From assembly GCA_000585055.1 (NCBI GenBank), contig JEMX01000002.1:24576-88575 (forward strand): DNA of 64,000 bases, given 5' to 3'. The position numbers and the translations under genes are program-made. Each line of letters opens with the position of its first letter. Within the stretch, counting starts at the first letter, position 1. Below, piece by piece: positions 1 through 8,091 of this stretch. The notes under the pieces are model-generated. The model was not told where the DNA came from. It saw nothing but the letters and a program-made list of their open reading frames with translations, and searched no databases. Source of the stretch: Candidatus Accumulibacter appositus. Lineage in GTDB: Bacteria > Pseudomonadota > Gammaproteobacteria > Burkholderiales > Rhodocyclaceae.

Positions 1-261
1 AACTCGCCGCTGATCTCCGACCTGATTTTCAAGGGACATGTGCACGAGATCAAGGAGGTCATGAAGCGCTCGCGCGAACTGGGCATGCAAACCTTCGATC
101 AGGCGCTGTTCGATCTCTACGAAGCGGGCCAAATCAACTATCAGGACGCCTTGCGCAACGCGGACTCGCTCAACGATCTACGCCTGCAGATCAAGCTGCA
201 CGGCAAGGAGTCGCAAGACCGCGACCTCACCGCCGGCATCGGCCACCTGGACATCGTCTAA
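1..261 (+). CDS. pilU: PilU-type twitching motility ATPase, C-terminal fragment
   Basis: This is the last 86 codons of a gene that begins before the window, read in frame from base 1 to a TAA at 259-261. It retains the C-terminal part of a PilT/PilU retraction ATPase. The segment SRELGMQTFDQALFDLYEAG followed by DALRNADSLNDLRLQIK is typical of PilU. These hexameric AAA+ ATPases act on the cytoplasmic face of the type IV pilus machine, and PilU works as an accessory to PilT. The Walker motifs lie upstream of the window and cannot be checked. The stop codon is also the first base triplet of a dispersed repeat that follows directly. PilU rather than PilT is inferred from the C-terminal wording only. 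Confidence 0.85.
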   Translation, partial: NSPLISDLIFKGHVHEIKEVMKRSRELGMQTFDQALFDLYEAGQINYQDALRNADSLNDLRLQIKLHGKESQDRDLTAGIGHLDIV

Positions 262-450
262 CGGTCATGACATGTCGAGACTCCCCGGATCATGGAAGTC
301 ATGACCGTTTCCCCCTCTGTCCTTGCCGTGGGTTCCGGCTTGCACGCCGGAATCGTTCGCCGGGCAGGGAGCATGCTCCCTGAATTCCCCGCCTCACCCC
401 GCGAGGGGAGAAGGGAGCGGCGTGAGTCGCTTGCGCGACTTTCACAATAA
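259..450 (+). repeat. Dispersed intergenic repeat, copy A
   Basis: About 190 bases starting at the pilU TAA. It shares long blocks with the segments at 2098-2265 (minus), 41213-41405 (plus) and 45983-46090 (plus). Shared blocks include ACGGTCATGAC, GATCATGGAAGTCATG, CTTGCACGCCGGAATCGTTC, CCGGGCAGGGAGC, GAATTCCCCGCCTCACC and GAGTCGCTTGCGCGAC. Internal dyads include CCGGC/GCCGG around a 6-base loop and the perfect palindrome GGGAGCATGCTCCC. It has no convincing coding capacity. The structure suggests a REP/MITE-like non-autonomous element. Confidence 0.8.
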
Positions 451-479
451 GCTGGCGGACTGCGTACGCAACCAATCCG

Positions 480-1640
480 CTATGCGGATTTCACCCCCGC
501 CTTTCCGCGGTTGCTACCGGCGACCATTTTGAATTCGTACAGGCGGCAATCGAGCGCGCCGTTGAACAGCGGCGTCTTCTTGCTGGGAGTCAGGCGCATC
601 ATCTTCGGCAAACGCGTGTCGGCGCTAATCAGGTAACAGGTCCAGCCGGCGAAGCCTTGCTTCAGCGTCTGGCCCAGCAAGGGGTAAAAGGCTGCCAGCT
701 CGTCATCGCTGGAGACGCGCTCGCCGTAAGGCGGGTTGCTGACCATGATCCCGCTGCCAGCCGGGGCCTCGACGTCGAGCAAATCTCCCGAACGCAGACT
801 GACCGCAGGCAGCAGCCCGGCACGGTCGAGATTGGCCAGAGCCGCACGCACCGCCACCGGCGAAATGTCGCTGCCAAATATTCCGGCATTGGCGAGCGGT
901 TTTTCGCTCGCACGCGCCGCGTCGTACAGCGTCTTCCAGGCGAGAGAATCGAATTGGCGCAGCTGTTGGAAAGCAAAATCCCGCCTGGCGCCCGGCGCCA
1001 CGCCCAGCGCTATCTGGGCAGCCTCAATTAGAAAAGTGCCACTGCCACACATCGGATCGAGCAGCGGCACACCCGGCTGCCAGCCACTGAGACGCAAGAT
1101 ACCGGCAGCGAGGTTTTCGCGCAGCGGCGCTTCGACAGTCTTCTGGCGAAAACCACGCTGATAGAGGGGCGCACCGGAGGTATCCAGATACAGCGTACAC
1201 TCGTCGCTGCTGATGAAGCCCTGGATACGCACGTCCGGTTGCCGCGTATCGACGCTTGGGCGACGGCCGAACTCGCGGCGGAAGCGATCACAGACTGCGT
1301 CCTTGATACGCAGGGTGACGAAATCGATGCTTTTCAGGGGGCTTTTCACCGCATTGACGTCGACCCGAATCGTCTGCTCGGGAAGGAAGCACTGTGGCCA
1401 GGCCGTATCAAGCGCCAACTGGTAGATATCTTCCTCCTTCGTATAGCGGCCGTGCGCCATCCGGCACAGGATGCGGGTGGCAATCCGCGAATGGAGATTG
1501 GCCCGGTAGCAGACCGGCCAGTCGGCGACGAAGTGCACCCCACCGGAGATCTGCTTCAGATCACGCGCGCCAGCCGCTGTCAGATCCTCGGCGAGCAGGG
1601 TCTCGAGACCACGCGGACAGCTGGCAAAAAAAGTTTCCAC
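480..1640 (-). CDS. rlmL: THUMP-domain rRNA guanine-N2 methyltransferase (RlmL-like)
   Basis: Probably methylates a guanine N2 of 23S rRNA (G2445 in E. coli) with S-adenosylmethionine. A THUMP RNA-binding region fills roughly residues 40-155. The Rossmann methyltransferase follows, with motif I DPMCGSGTFLIEAA and catalytic motif IV NPPYGER. E. coli RlmL is fused to an RlmK domain. Here the protein ends after the RlmL half at about 385 residues, as in many other bacteria. An open frame reaches a TTG directly abutting the hemJ stop. The GTG at 1640 is preferred because GGAG lies six bases upstream. It is co-directional with and immediately downstream of the hemJ-like gene. Family assignment is firm; the exact target base is inferred. 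Confidence 0.88.
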   Translation of the reverse strand: METFFASCPRGLETLLAEDLTAAGARDLKQISGGVHFVADWPVCYRANLHSRIATRILCRMAHGRYTKEEDIYQLALDTAWPQCFLPEQTIRVDVNAVKSPLKSIDFVTLRIKDAVCDRFRREFGRRPSVDTRQPDVRIQGFISSDECTLYLDTSGAPLYQRGFRQKTVEAPLRENLAAGILRLSGWQPGVPLLDPMCGSGTFLIEAAQIALGVAPGARRDFAFQQLRQFDSLAWKTLYDAARASEKPLANAGIFGSDISPVAVRAALANLDRAGLLPAVSLRSGDLLDVEAPAGSGIMVSNPPYGERVSSDDELAAFYPLLGQTLKQGFAGWTCYLISADTRLPKMMRLTPSKKTPLFNGALDCRLYEFKMVAGSNRGKAGVKSA

Positions 1641-1652
1641 GATTGTCTCCAA

Positions 1653-2069
1653 CTAGAAAGGTTTCAGGACGGCGAGGTAAATTGCCGCCAGCAGCAACAG
1701 CACCGGCACTTCGTTGAACCAGCGGAACCAGACATCACTACGCTTGATGCGACCATCCTTGAAGCCTTGCAACAGGCGACCGCAGTAAGCGTGATAGGCA
1801 ATCAGCAACACTACCAGCCCGGTCTTGGCGTGCAGCCAGCCACCCGAAAAACCGTAGCCGAACCACAACCAGAGACCCAGAGCAACGGCTAGAATGCCGA
1901 TCGGCGTCATGAAGCGATAGAGCTTTTCAGCCATCATCAACAGGCGCTTGCGTTCGGCCTCACTATCGGGCTCGACCATCGCCAGGTTGACGAAAATGCG
2001 CGGCAGGTAAAAAAGACCGGCGAACCAGCTGACCACCAACCACAGATGCAAGACCTTGCTTACGAGCAC
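1653..2069 (-). CDS. hemJ: HemJ/CopD-family membrane protein (UPF0093)
   Basis: A 138-residue inner-membrane protein with four predicted hydrophobic segments. It has the N-terminal pattern VLHLWLVVSWFAGLFYLPRI typical of UPF0093. Members supply the oxygen-independent protoporphyrinogen IX oxidase step of haem synthesis in many bacteria that lack HemG/HemY. The conserved His near residue 8 and a Lys before the third hydrophobic segment (HAKTG) are both present. The start is GTG at 2069, preceded by AGGAAAGGAAAAG. The gene is followed without a gap by the RlmL-like gene, so the two are probably cotranscribed. The HemJ role is family knowledge, and older annotation would read CopD-like. Confidence 0.8.
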   Translation of the reverse strand: MLVSKVLHLWLVVSWFAGLFYLPRIFVNLAMVEPDSEAERKRLLMMAEKLYRFMTPIGILAVALGLWLWFGYGFSGGWLHAKTGLVVLLIAYHAYCGRLLQGFKDGRIKRSDVWFRWFNEVPVLLLLAAIYLAVLKPF

Positions 2070-2097
2070 TGACTTTTCCTTTCCTCAGTATGAAGTT

Positions 2098-2265
2098 CGC
2101 GTACGCGACTCACGAATCAACTTGCTTCCGTCGCGGGAGAAGCGCCCGGGGTGAGGCGGGGAATTCAGGGCGTATGCTCCCTGCCCGGTGAACAATTCCG
2201 GCGTGCAAGCGGCAATACGCACTGCAAGCGAGAGGGGGCCGGCCATGCCTCTCATGATCGGGTAT
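2098..2265 (-). repeat. Dispersed intergenic repeat, copy B
   Basis: Read on the minus strand this matches copy A from the CGATCATGAG block through CTTGCACGCCGGAATTGTTC, CCGGGCAGGGAGCAT, CTGAATTCCCCGCCTCACC and the terminal GAGTCGCG. It begins inside the last codons of the SDR gene and supplies that gene's TGA. It then runs away from the gene in the same sense, so its relation to the upstream gene is the same as in copies A and D. The GGGAGC palindrome is degraded in this copy. Confidence 0.75.
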
Positions 2266-3169
2266 CTTTCTCTACGTCATCACTGTTGGCGGCCGCGGCC
2301 ACGCCATCCTCGACGCGCGGATAGTGCAGCCTGACGCGGAGTTCTTTTTTTATCCGCTGGTTCTGCAAGCGGCGGGACTCACTCATGAACGACCACTGCA
2401 GCGGCGACAGCTGTTGTCGTGCCTCGGCACAAGGCAGACGAGGCACCCTTGGCAAACCGAAATGATCGGCAACGAGATCAAAATAGTCGCCCATTCTGAT
2501 CTCCGAATCATCCGTCGCGTTGTAGGCGCGGTTGCTGCGGCCATAGCGCAGCGCAGCACAGGTCATCTGCGCCAGATCATCGGCATGAATGTGGTTGGTA
2601 TACACATCGTCGGCCTGGCGCAGCGCCGCCACTCCGCGCCGCAGGCGTTCGAGCGGCAGACGGTCAGCGGCATAGATCCCGGGCGCCCGCAGAATGCTGA
2701 CCACGACACCACGCCGACCGAAGTCTCGCAACTGGCGCTCGGCGTCAACGCGGCGGTGAGCACGGGCAGAGCCTGGACAGGTGGCGCGGGTCTCGTCCAC
2801 GCGGTCGCCGGCACAGTCACCATAGACCCCCGAGGTACTTATATACACGATGCGCTGTGGTAGACTCACCCCTCGTGCTAAGGCGGCAAGCAGCCAGCGG
2901 GTGCGAGTGTCGCGCCGATCACCTGCTTCACCGGATGGCCTTAGCGTAGCCGGCGGCGCCAGGTGGACGATGATCTCGGCGAGGCCGGCAATACGGTGCA
3001 GGCTGGCGGGTCGATCAAGATCGGCGAGCAGTGGTTTGGCGCCCTTATCGCGCCAGAAAGCGAGTTGCTCCGGGTCGCGAACCAGGGCGAAAACGCGGTA
3101 GTGGCCAAGCAGCCGGGGCAGGAGACGGCGGGCGACATCTCCACAACCGACGATCAATAGTTTTTGCAC
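2252..3169 (-). CDS. NAD-dependent epimerase/dehydratase (extended SDR family)
   Basis: A 305-residue Rossmann protein with the N-terminal dinucleotide loop VGCGDVARRL and a YISTSGVYGD segment where extended or atypical SDRs carry their catalytic region. The usual YxxxK is not evident: after TSGVYG the likely lysine position is occupied by Arg-rich sequence. The product resembles YeeZ/GalE-like 'NAD-dependent epimerase/dehydratase' proteins of unknown substrate. The start is GTG at 3169 with no clear Shine-Dalgarno. The gene is divergent from the flavoreductase, whose ATG lies 39 bases beyond, so both promoters are squeezed together. The 3' end, including the stop codon, lies in repeat copy B. 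Confidence 0.8.
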   Translation of the reverse strand: MQKLLIVGCGDVARRLLPRLLGHYRVFALVRDPEQLAFWRDKGAKPLLADLDRPASLHRIAGLAEIIVHLAPPATLRPSGEAGDRRDTRTRWLLAALARGVSLPQRIVYISTSGVYGDCAGDRVDETRATCPGSARAHRRVDAERQLRDFGRRGVVVSILRAPGIYAADRLPLERLRRGVAALRQADDVYTNHIHADDLAQMTCAALRYGRSNRAYNATDDSEIRMGDYFDLVADHFGLPRVPRLPCAEARQQLSPLQWSFMSESRRLQNQRIKKELRVRLHYPRVEDGVAAAANSDDVEKDTRS

Positions 3170-3208
3170 CGCGCAATTTTACCGGATTCGCACAGCAGCG
3201 GAGAGGCA

Positions 3209-4282
3209 ATGGGTTTTCAGGTCAGTGTTCAGCCAAGCCAGCACAGTTTCCAGGCACACCCAGAGGAGACGATTCTCGATGCCGCACTGAGGCACGGATT
3301 ATGCCTTCCCTACGGCTGTCGCGATGGCGTTTGTGGCGCCTGCCGGGGCAAGGTGCTGAGTGGGCAGGTGGCACATGGCAAGGCAACGCTCGATGCCCTT
3401 AGTGAAGCCGATCGTCGTACCGGCGATACCCTCTTCTGCTGCGCCATGGCGCGCAGTGACCTGGTCATCGAAAGCAGGGAGGTAGATTCCGTCGCCGACA
3501 TTCCGGTCAGAACCCTGCCCGCACGCGTACACAGTCTGACACGAGCCGCCCCGGACGTAATGATCGTCGAGCTCAAACTTCCGGCCAGCGAGCGTCTGCA
3601 GTTTCGCGCCGGACAATACGTGGACATCCTGCTCAGGGACGGCAGGCGGCGGGCGTTTTCCATTGCCAACTCGCCACACGAAGACGCTTTCCTGCAATTG
3701 CATGTCCGCCATATACCCGGCGGACAGTTCACCGATCACGTTTTCAACACCCTGAAGGAGCGCGATCTGCTGCGCTTGCGTGGACCACAGGGCAGCTTCT
3801 TCCTGCGCTCCGACTCGCACAAGCCGATTCTCCTGGTCGCCGGCGGTACCGGCTTTGCACCGATCAAGGCTGTCGTTCAACAGGCGATTGCGGAAAATTG
3901 CGAGCGTCCGATGGTCGTCTATTGGGGTGGCCGGCAGCTCGCCGATCTTTACCTCCTGCAGCTCGCCCAAGAGTGGCCAGCGCAGCATGCGCAGTTGCGC
4001 TTCATCCCGGTGCTCTCCGACGCGCCCGCGGAGCAGCCCTGGAACGGCCGCCGCGGCCTCGTCCACCGGGCGGCGATGGCAGACCATCCCGACCTATCTG
4101 GCTATCAAGCCTACGTTTGCGGCTCACCGGCGATGGTCGCCGCCGCCAGGCATGATTTCCTGACGCTTTGCCACTTGCCAGCTGAGGAGTTCTTCGCCGA
4201 CTCTTTCGACTTTGCGTCCGATACCCTGGCGGCCATCGACATCCTACCTCCTACGGACCGAAAGGTCGGCCAATATGAATAA
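3209..4282 (+). CDS. 2Fe-2S/FAD/NAD(P)H reductase, AscD-like (CDP-6-deoxy-glucoseen reductase type)
   Basis: A 357-residue flavoreductase. Residues 1-90 form a plant-type ferredoxin domain with cluster ligands in GCRDGVCGACRG and a fourth Cys in LFCC. The FAD-binding motif RAFSIANSP follows. The NAD(P) domain then has GGTGFAP and CGSPAMV. Such proteins pass electrons from NAD(P)H through FAD and the cluster to a partner oxygenase or dehydratase. Annotation as CDP-6-deoxy-delta-3,4-glucoseen reductase is conventional in this family, but no deoxysugar genes are nearby, so the partner is unknown. The ATG at 3209 with upstream GGAGAGG is chosen over a TTG at 3164 that would overlap the divergent gene. 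The last 8 bases overlap the next gene. Confidence 0.85.
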   Translation: MGFQVSVQPSQHSFQAHPEETILDAALRHGLCLPYGCRDGVCGACRGKVLSGQVAHGKATLDALSEADRRTGDTLFCCAMARSDLVIESREVDSVADIPVRTLPARVHSLTRAAPDVMIVELKLPASERLQFRAGQYVDILLRDGRRRAFSIANSPHEDAFLQLHVRHIPGGQFTDHVFNTLKERDLLRLRGPQGSFFLRSDSHKPILLVAGGTGFAPIKAVVQQAIAENCERPMVVYWGGRQLADLYLLQLAQEWPAQHAQLRFIPVLSDAPAEQPWNGRRGLVHRAAMADHPDLSGYQAYVCGSPAMVAAARHDFLTLCHLPAEEFFADSFDFASDTLAAIDILPPTDRKVGQYE

Positions 4283-5450
4283 TGTCTTCATGTCCCGGCA
4301 ACCGCTGCTCAATCGTCAGAGCAGAATCATCGCCAATCGTTTGACACTCCACCTCGGCAAGCACGAGAACATGCAGGATGCCGCGAATGCGCTTGGCGCC
4401 CTGGACGACATCTGGACGCGTAGCGAAAAACCGGTGTTCATCAGCTGCGGAGCCAACAAATGCGACGCCGGCTTGCTGGACTGGTCGGCACCCGATAACG
4501 CGGCCATCGAACTGCCCGCCGCAGCATTGCTCGGCGCCGAAGGACCCGATCTGGTTGCTGCCCTGCAAACTTGGCAACCGACCGCCTGTCTGCTTTTTGA
4601 TGCCCAGGCCACGAAGGCGCTATCGGTCGACGTGCCGTTTCGCTTCATCGCTTTTGACACCACAAAGTTTACGCTAGCGCAGCTGAAACTGCTGGCCGCG
4701 CGCACCCGGAGCTACGGCATGGGAATCGCGTTAAATGTCCAGACCAGTGAGGATTTCCGGGCATGTATGGATGGCGGCATGACCGCTGCCGCTGGCTGGT
4801 TCTTCACCGCGCCGAGTAGCCAGCCGGCCAAATCGCTCAATCCGGCGCAGACGAACATCGTGCGGGTGCTCAATCTGGTACGCCAGAACGGCGAGATTCG
4901 GGATATCGAGGCCGCGCTCAAGCTGGATGTGGCGATGTCGTACAAGCTACTGCGCTACATCAACTCCGCCGGTTTTGGCCTATCCTGCGAAATCCAGTCC
5001 TTCCGTCACGCCGTCAACATGCTCGGCTATGACAAGCTCAATCGCTGGTTGTCACTGTTGCTGGCGACAGCCAGCAAGGACCCGATGGCCCCGGCGCTCA
5101 TGTACACCGCCCTCCAGCGCGGCCGGCTGATGGAGTTGCTGGCGGCCGAACTGGTCGACAAGGCGGAGCACGACAACCTCTTCATTACCGGGGCTTTCTC
5201 GCTGCTCGACGTCTTGCTCGGCGTTGGCATGGAGCAGGCGCTCGATGCCATGCGCCTACCTGATGCCATCTGCGATGCGCTGCTGGGAAATGGCGGGCGC
5301 TATCAGCCCTTCCTCGAACTGGCGCTGTCCAGCGAAGGCACTCAAGGCGAGCTGATCGCCCAACAGGCGGCGATGCTCGGCCTGACGGCAGACCAGTTCA
5401 ATCGCGCGCAGCTGCAGGCACAGGCATTCGCCGAGGCGATGGAGTTCTAG
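4275..5450 (+). CDS. EAL-like/HDOD signalling protein (YuxH type)
   Basis: A 391-residue two-domain protein. Residues 1-190 resemble a degenerate EAL domain: the opening MSRQPLLNRQSRIIANRLTL is typical of YuxH-type proteins, but no EAL catalytic motif is seen. Residues about 195-390 form an HDOD domain, with VAMSYKLLRYINSAGFG and HAVNMLGYDKLNRWLSLLL. HDOD proteins lack the HD phosphohydrolase metal site and usually act as protein scaffolds in signalling, motility or stress control. The start ATG at 4275 lies inside the end of the flavoreductase gene (8-base overlap) with AAAGGT upstream, implying translational coupling. No catalytic activity on cyclic-di-GMP is expected. Confidence 0.85.
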   Translation: MNNVFMSRQPLLNRQSRIIANRLTLHLGKHENMQDAANALGALDDIWTRSEKPVFISCGANKCDAGLLDWSAPDNAAIELPAAALLGAEGPDLVAALQTWQPTACLLFDAQATKALSVDVPFRFIAFDTTKFTLAQLKLLAARTRSYGMGIALNVQTSEDFRACMDGGMTAAAGWFFTAPSSQPAKSLNPAQTNIVRVLNLVRQNGEIRDIEAALKLDVAMSYKLLRYINSAGFGLSCEIQSFRHAVNMLGYDKLNRWLSLLLATASKDPMAPALMYTALQRGRLMELLAAELVDKAEHDNLFITGAFSLLDVLLGVGMEQALDAMRLPDAICDALLGNGGRYQPFLELALSSEGTQGELIAQQAAMLGLTADQFNRAQLQAQAFAEAMEF

Positions 5451-5515
5451 GGTTTTCAGACCTACGCGACGATCGTTGGCAGTCAGCTATCGCCCCGCGA
5501 GGGCTGCGCCACGAC

Positions 5516-6220
5516 TCACTCGCCGAGGTAGGCGGCACGTACCTTGGGGTCGGCGAGCAGCTTCTTCGACTCGTCGGTGACGGTGATTTCGCCGCTCTCC
5601 ATGACGTAACCACGCTGACTGACCTCCAGTGCCAGCTTGGCGTTCTGCTCGACGAGCAGAATGGTCATACCTTCCAGAGACACCGTACGAATGACCTCGA
5701 AAATTTTCTGCACCATGATCGGGGCGAGACCCATCGAAGGCTCATCGAGCAGCATCAGCCTGGGTTTGCTCATCAGCGCACGGCCGATGGCCAGCATCTG
5801 CTGCTCGCCACCGGAAAGGGTGCCGGCGGTCTGCTGGGCGCGCTCCTTGAGGCGCGGGAAGTGCCCCAGAACATGTTCGAGATCACGTTCGATCTCGGCC
5901 TTGTCGTTGCGCGCATAGGCGCCCATACGCAAGTTTTCGAGACTGCTCATGCGCGGAAAGACGCCGCGACCTTCGGGCACCAGGGCGATCCCTTCGCCAA
6001 CCAGCCGATAGGGCGGTAGCGAGACGAGTTCCTTGCCGCGATAGCGGACACTGCCGCCCGCCGGTTCGAGCAATCGTGCCAGGGCACGCAGGGTACTGCT
6101 CTTGCCGGCGCCATTGGCACCGATCAGAGCCACCATCTCGCCCTCATTGACGTGAAACGTGATGCCGCGAACGGCCTGGATCCCACCGTAGGAAACGCGC
6201 AAACCGGTAACTTCAAGCAT
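5516..6220 (-). CDS. livF: Branched-chain amino acid ABC transporter ATPase LivF
   Basis: A 234-residue ATP-binding subunit with Walker A GANGAGKSS, ABC signature LSGGEQQM, Walker B LMLLDEPSMGLAP and the switch histidine region LLVEQNAKLAL. Q rather than H at the H-loop, as seen here, is usual for LivF. It pairs with LivG to power uptake of leucine, isoleucine, valine or related compounds. It is the last gene of the minus-strand liv operon, 15 bases after livG. GAAGGAACAG precedes the ATG. It is convergent with the HDOD gene across a 65-base gap in which no strong terminator was seen. Confidence 0.95.
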   Translation of the reverse strand: MLEVTGLRVSYGGIQAVRGITFHVNEGEMVALIGANGAGKSSTLRALARLLEPAGGSVRYRGKELVSLPPYRLVGEGIALVPEGRGVFPRMSSLENLRMGAYARNDKAEIERDLEHVLGHFPRLKERAQQTAGTLSGGEQQMLAIGRALMSKPRLMLLDEPSMGLAPIMVQKIFEVIRTVSLEGMTILLVEQNAKLALEVSQRGYVMESGEITVTDESKKLLADPKVRAAYLGE

Positions 6221-6235
6221 TGTTTTTCTGTTCCT

Positions 6236-7012
6236 TCAGGCGATCGAACCACCGAGGTAGGCCTCGATGACGCGAGGATCCTTCTGCACCACCGCCGGCA
6301 CGTCCTCGCAGATCTTTTCGCCGTAGTCGAGTACTGCCACCCGCCCGCACAAACCCATCACCAGCTTGACGTCATGCTCGATCAGCAGCACCGTGACGCC
6401 ATCCCGGCAAATGCCTTCGACAAGGATCCGCAGAGCTTCGGTTTCGGTGCCGTTCATTCCTGCGGCGGGCTCGTCGAGCGCCAGCAGCTTGGGTTCCGTG
6501 GCCAGGGCACGGGCAATCTCGAGCCGGCGCTGGTCGCCGTAGGAAAGGTTCTTGGCAAGATCGTGCGCCCGTTCGTGAATACCGACGTAGTGCAAGAGCT
6601 CCTCGGCGCGACGCGTGATCGCAGCCTCCTCGGTCATCGTCGACCGATTACGAGTGATCGCACCGAGCACTCCAGCATGGGTACGCAGATGCCGTCCGAC
6701 CATCACGTTCTCGATCGCCGACATGTTTCCGAACAGGCGAATGTTCTGAAAGGTCCGGGCAATCCCGACTTCGGCCGCTTTGTGCGGCGCGTCGGCGGCC
6801 AGCTTTACGCCGTCGAAGACGAAATGGCCGCTTTCGTTCTTGTAGAGACCGGTCAGGCAGTTGAAAAAAGTCGTCTTGCCGGCCCCGTTGGGGCCGATCA
6901 GGCCGTAGATCTCGCCTCGCCGAATGGTCAACGAAACATCATGCAGAGCCTTGACGCCACCGAAATGCTTGGCAACATCATGAGCTTCGAGAAGAATCTG
7001 GTGTTCGCCCAT
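6236..7012 (-). CDS. livG: Branched-chain amino acid ABC transporter ATPase LivG
   Basis: A 258-residue ATPase with Walker A GPNGAGKTT, signature LSYGDQRR, Walker B LLALDEPAAGMN and H-loop LLIEHD. The YGDQ form of the signature and the C-terminal helix ending in EAYLGG are typical of LivG. A longer open frame extends upstream into livM, but the ATG at 7012 sits two bases after the livM stop and matches the family N-terminus (ILLEAHDVAKHFGGVKAL). Tight spacing indicates translational coupling within the liv operon. Confidence 0.95.
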   Translation of the reverse strand: MGEHQILLEAHDVAKHFGGVKALHDVSLTIRRGEIYGLIGPNGAGKTTFFNCLTGLYKNESGHFVFDGVKLAADAPHKAAEVGIARTFQNIRLFGNMSAIENVMVGRHLRTHAGVLGAITRNRSTMTEEAAITRRAEELLHYVGIHERAHDLAKNLSYGDQRRLEIARALATEPKLLALDEPAAGMNGTETEALRILVEGICRDGVTVLLIEHDVKLVMGLCGRVAVLDYGEKICEDVPAVVQKDPRVIEAYLGGSIA

Positions 7013-7014
7013 GG

Positions 7015-8091
7015 TCAATTCGCGCTCTCGGCAAGTTCGCGACGGCGCTGTGGCGAAGGCCACAAACCGGCCGGCCGAAAGCGCATCACGAGCACCATCG
7101 ACAGGCCGAAAATGAGCATTCGCAAGCTCTCGGGATCGATGATCATGCGCCCGAAGACGGCCTGCTGCAAAGGCTCGATACCATAGCGCAGGACTTCCGG
7201 AAGGGCGGTCAGCAGAATCGCACCGAGGATAACGCCCGGGATATGCCCCATGCCACCAAGAACGACCATCGCCAGGATGGTGATCGACTCCATCAGCGAG
7301 AAGCTCTCGGGGCTGACAAAGCCCTGCATCGCCGAAAAGACGCCGCCAGCGATGCCGCCGAACGACGCTCCCATGGCGAACGCCAGCAGCTTGATGTTGC
7401 GGGTGTTGATCCCGCAAGCCTTGGCGGCCACCTCATCCTCGCGTATTGCCTGCCAGGCACGACCGACACGAGAATTCTGCAAACGGATATTGACGATGAT
7501 CACCATGATCGCCAGCGCCACCAGCAGAAAGTAATACTTCTGCGGCCCGGAGATGGCCACTCCCAGAACTGTCGTGGTGTCGGCAAACGAAAAATCACCG
7601 ATCCTGATCGGGTCGATCAGGGTAATCCCTTGCGCGCCGTTGGTGACGTTGATTGGCGCATTCAGATTGTTCAGAAAGATGCGGATGATTTCCCCAAAGC
7701 CGAGCGTCACGATCGCCAGGTAGTCGCCCCGCAGCTTCAGCGTCGGCGCACCGAGTAGCATCCCGAAGATACAAGCGATTCCGGCACCCACCGGCAGTAT
7801 GACCCAGAATGGCAGGTGCAAACCGAAGTGTGGCGACGCTAGCAAGGCATAGACGTAGGCGCCGACCGCATAAAAAGCAACATAGCCCAAGTCTAGCAGG
7901 CCGGCGTAGCCGACGACGATATTGAGTCCCAGCGCCAGAAAGACATAGAGAATCGCGAAGTTGGCGATGCGTACCCATGCCTGTCCACCCAGGGCGGCGA
8001 CGAAAGGCACGGCCAACAGGACGACGCCAATGAGCACCACGGCCATCCAGTGCCGCTGCCAGGGAACAGATGTCTTGACTTGGTCGTTCAT
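7015..8091 (-). CDS. livM: Branched-chain amino acid ABC transporter permease LivM
   Basis: A 358-residue inner-membrane permease with eight or more hydrophobic segments and the LivM hallmark GLNIVVGYAGLLDLGYVAF. The cytoplasmic coupling region RAWQAIREDEVAAKACGIN contacts the ATPases. It forms the translocation pore with LivH. Its ATG overlaps the last four bases of livH (ATGA), and its stop lies two bases before livG. Length and motifs are standard and nothing appears truncated. Confidence 0.95.
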   Translation of the reverse strand: MNDQVKTSVPWQRHWMAVVLIGVVLLAVPFVAALGGQAWVRIANFAILYVFLALGLNIVVGYAGLLDLGYVAFYAVGAYVYALLASPHFGLHLPFWVILPVGAGIACIFGMLLGAPTLKLRGDYLAIVTLGFGEIIRIFLNNLNAPINVTNGAQGITLIDPIRIGDFSFADTTTVLGVAISGPQKYYFLLVALAIMVIIVNIRLQNSRVGRAWQAIREDEVAAKACGINTRNIKLLAFAMGASFGGIAGGVFSAMQGFVSPESFSLMESITILAMVVLGGMGHIPGVILGAILLTALPEVLRYGIEPLQQAVFGRMIIDPESLRMLIFGLSMVLVMRFRPAGLWPSPQRRRELAESAN

